From assembly GCA_020056865.1 (NCBI GenBank), contig JAGVGX010000118.1, positions 1 to 5,871 of the forward strand: a DNA stretch of 5,871 nucleotides. The letters run 5' to 3'. The position numbers and the translations under genes are program-made. Source of the DNA: Desulfobacterales bacterium (GTDB taxonomy: Bacteria > Desulfobacterota > Desulfobacteria > Desulfobacterales > BuS5). The first letter of the stretch is position 1. Each line of letters starts with the position of its first letter. The notes under the pieces are model-generated. The model worked only from the letters and a program-made list of their open reading frames with translations. It was not told the DNA's origin and ran no database searches. This document shows positions 5,826 to 5,871 of the stretch, in pieces.

Positions 5826-5871
5826 GAAGAATTAAAATACTTTGAAAATTTTATCAAAATAAGTTATAAAA

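Noticed and set aside
5753..5857. Longer version of ACT copy B starting from a TTG codon at 5857
   Set aside because: The upstream residues are low-complexity and unlike copy A or any aspartokinase, and similarity between the copies begins only just before the ATG at 5752.

Overview
The window looks like a small accessory island next to a housekeeping gene in a bacterium of moderate GC. At the left edge, on the minus strand, is the N-terminus of the ribosome-assembly GTPase Obg, identified from its 32 visible residues. The rest is accessory: a lipoprotein of unknown function, an AIPR-family (abortive infection / phage resistance) protein, a VapBC-type toxin-antitoxin pair, and two copies of a lone ACT domain matching the C-terminal end of aspartate kinase. 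The Obg and aspartokinase sequences would suit Nitrospirota or Desulfobacterota-like anaerobes, but this is an impression from protein style and not a placement.

Layout. 1-98 (minus): start of obg. 99-231: intergenic DNA with a 7-bp inverted repeat and a short motif (GGACATTTC, nine bases, TTGACA) that recurs near the right edge. 232-260: a near-consensus sigma70 promoter (P1). 305-523: a small reading frame that looks like a broken piece of a patatin-like phospholipase. 552-2297: a 581-residue lipoprotein with a clear lipobox and a strong Shine-Dalgarno sequence. 2298-2701: non-coding, holding a second copy of the promoter (P2, 2516-2543) and an orphan Shine-Dalgarno sequence. 2702-4474: the AIPR gene. 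4552-4773 (minus): ACT copy A. 4873-5519: vapB and vapC, overlapping by four bases. 5531-5752 (minus): ACT copy B. 5753-5871: no gene seen.

The most striking structure is the pair of about 232-bp direct repeats (4551-4782 and 5530-5761) that bracket the vapBC module. They are about 89% identical by hand count and ungapped, they begin at the stop codon and end just upstream of a start codon, and most of their differences are silent. Each copy has its own Shine-Dalgarno-like sequence seven bases before the ATG. They may be small free-standing ACT proteins kept by selection, or aspartokinase gene tails carried with inserted modules.

Working model (inference): the region between obg and the right edge was built by successive insertion of small promoter-bearing modules. 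The AIPR and VapBC modules suggest defence or stabilisation roles. The lipoprotein shares a promoter type with the AIPR gene, but nothing in the sequence proves a joint function.
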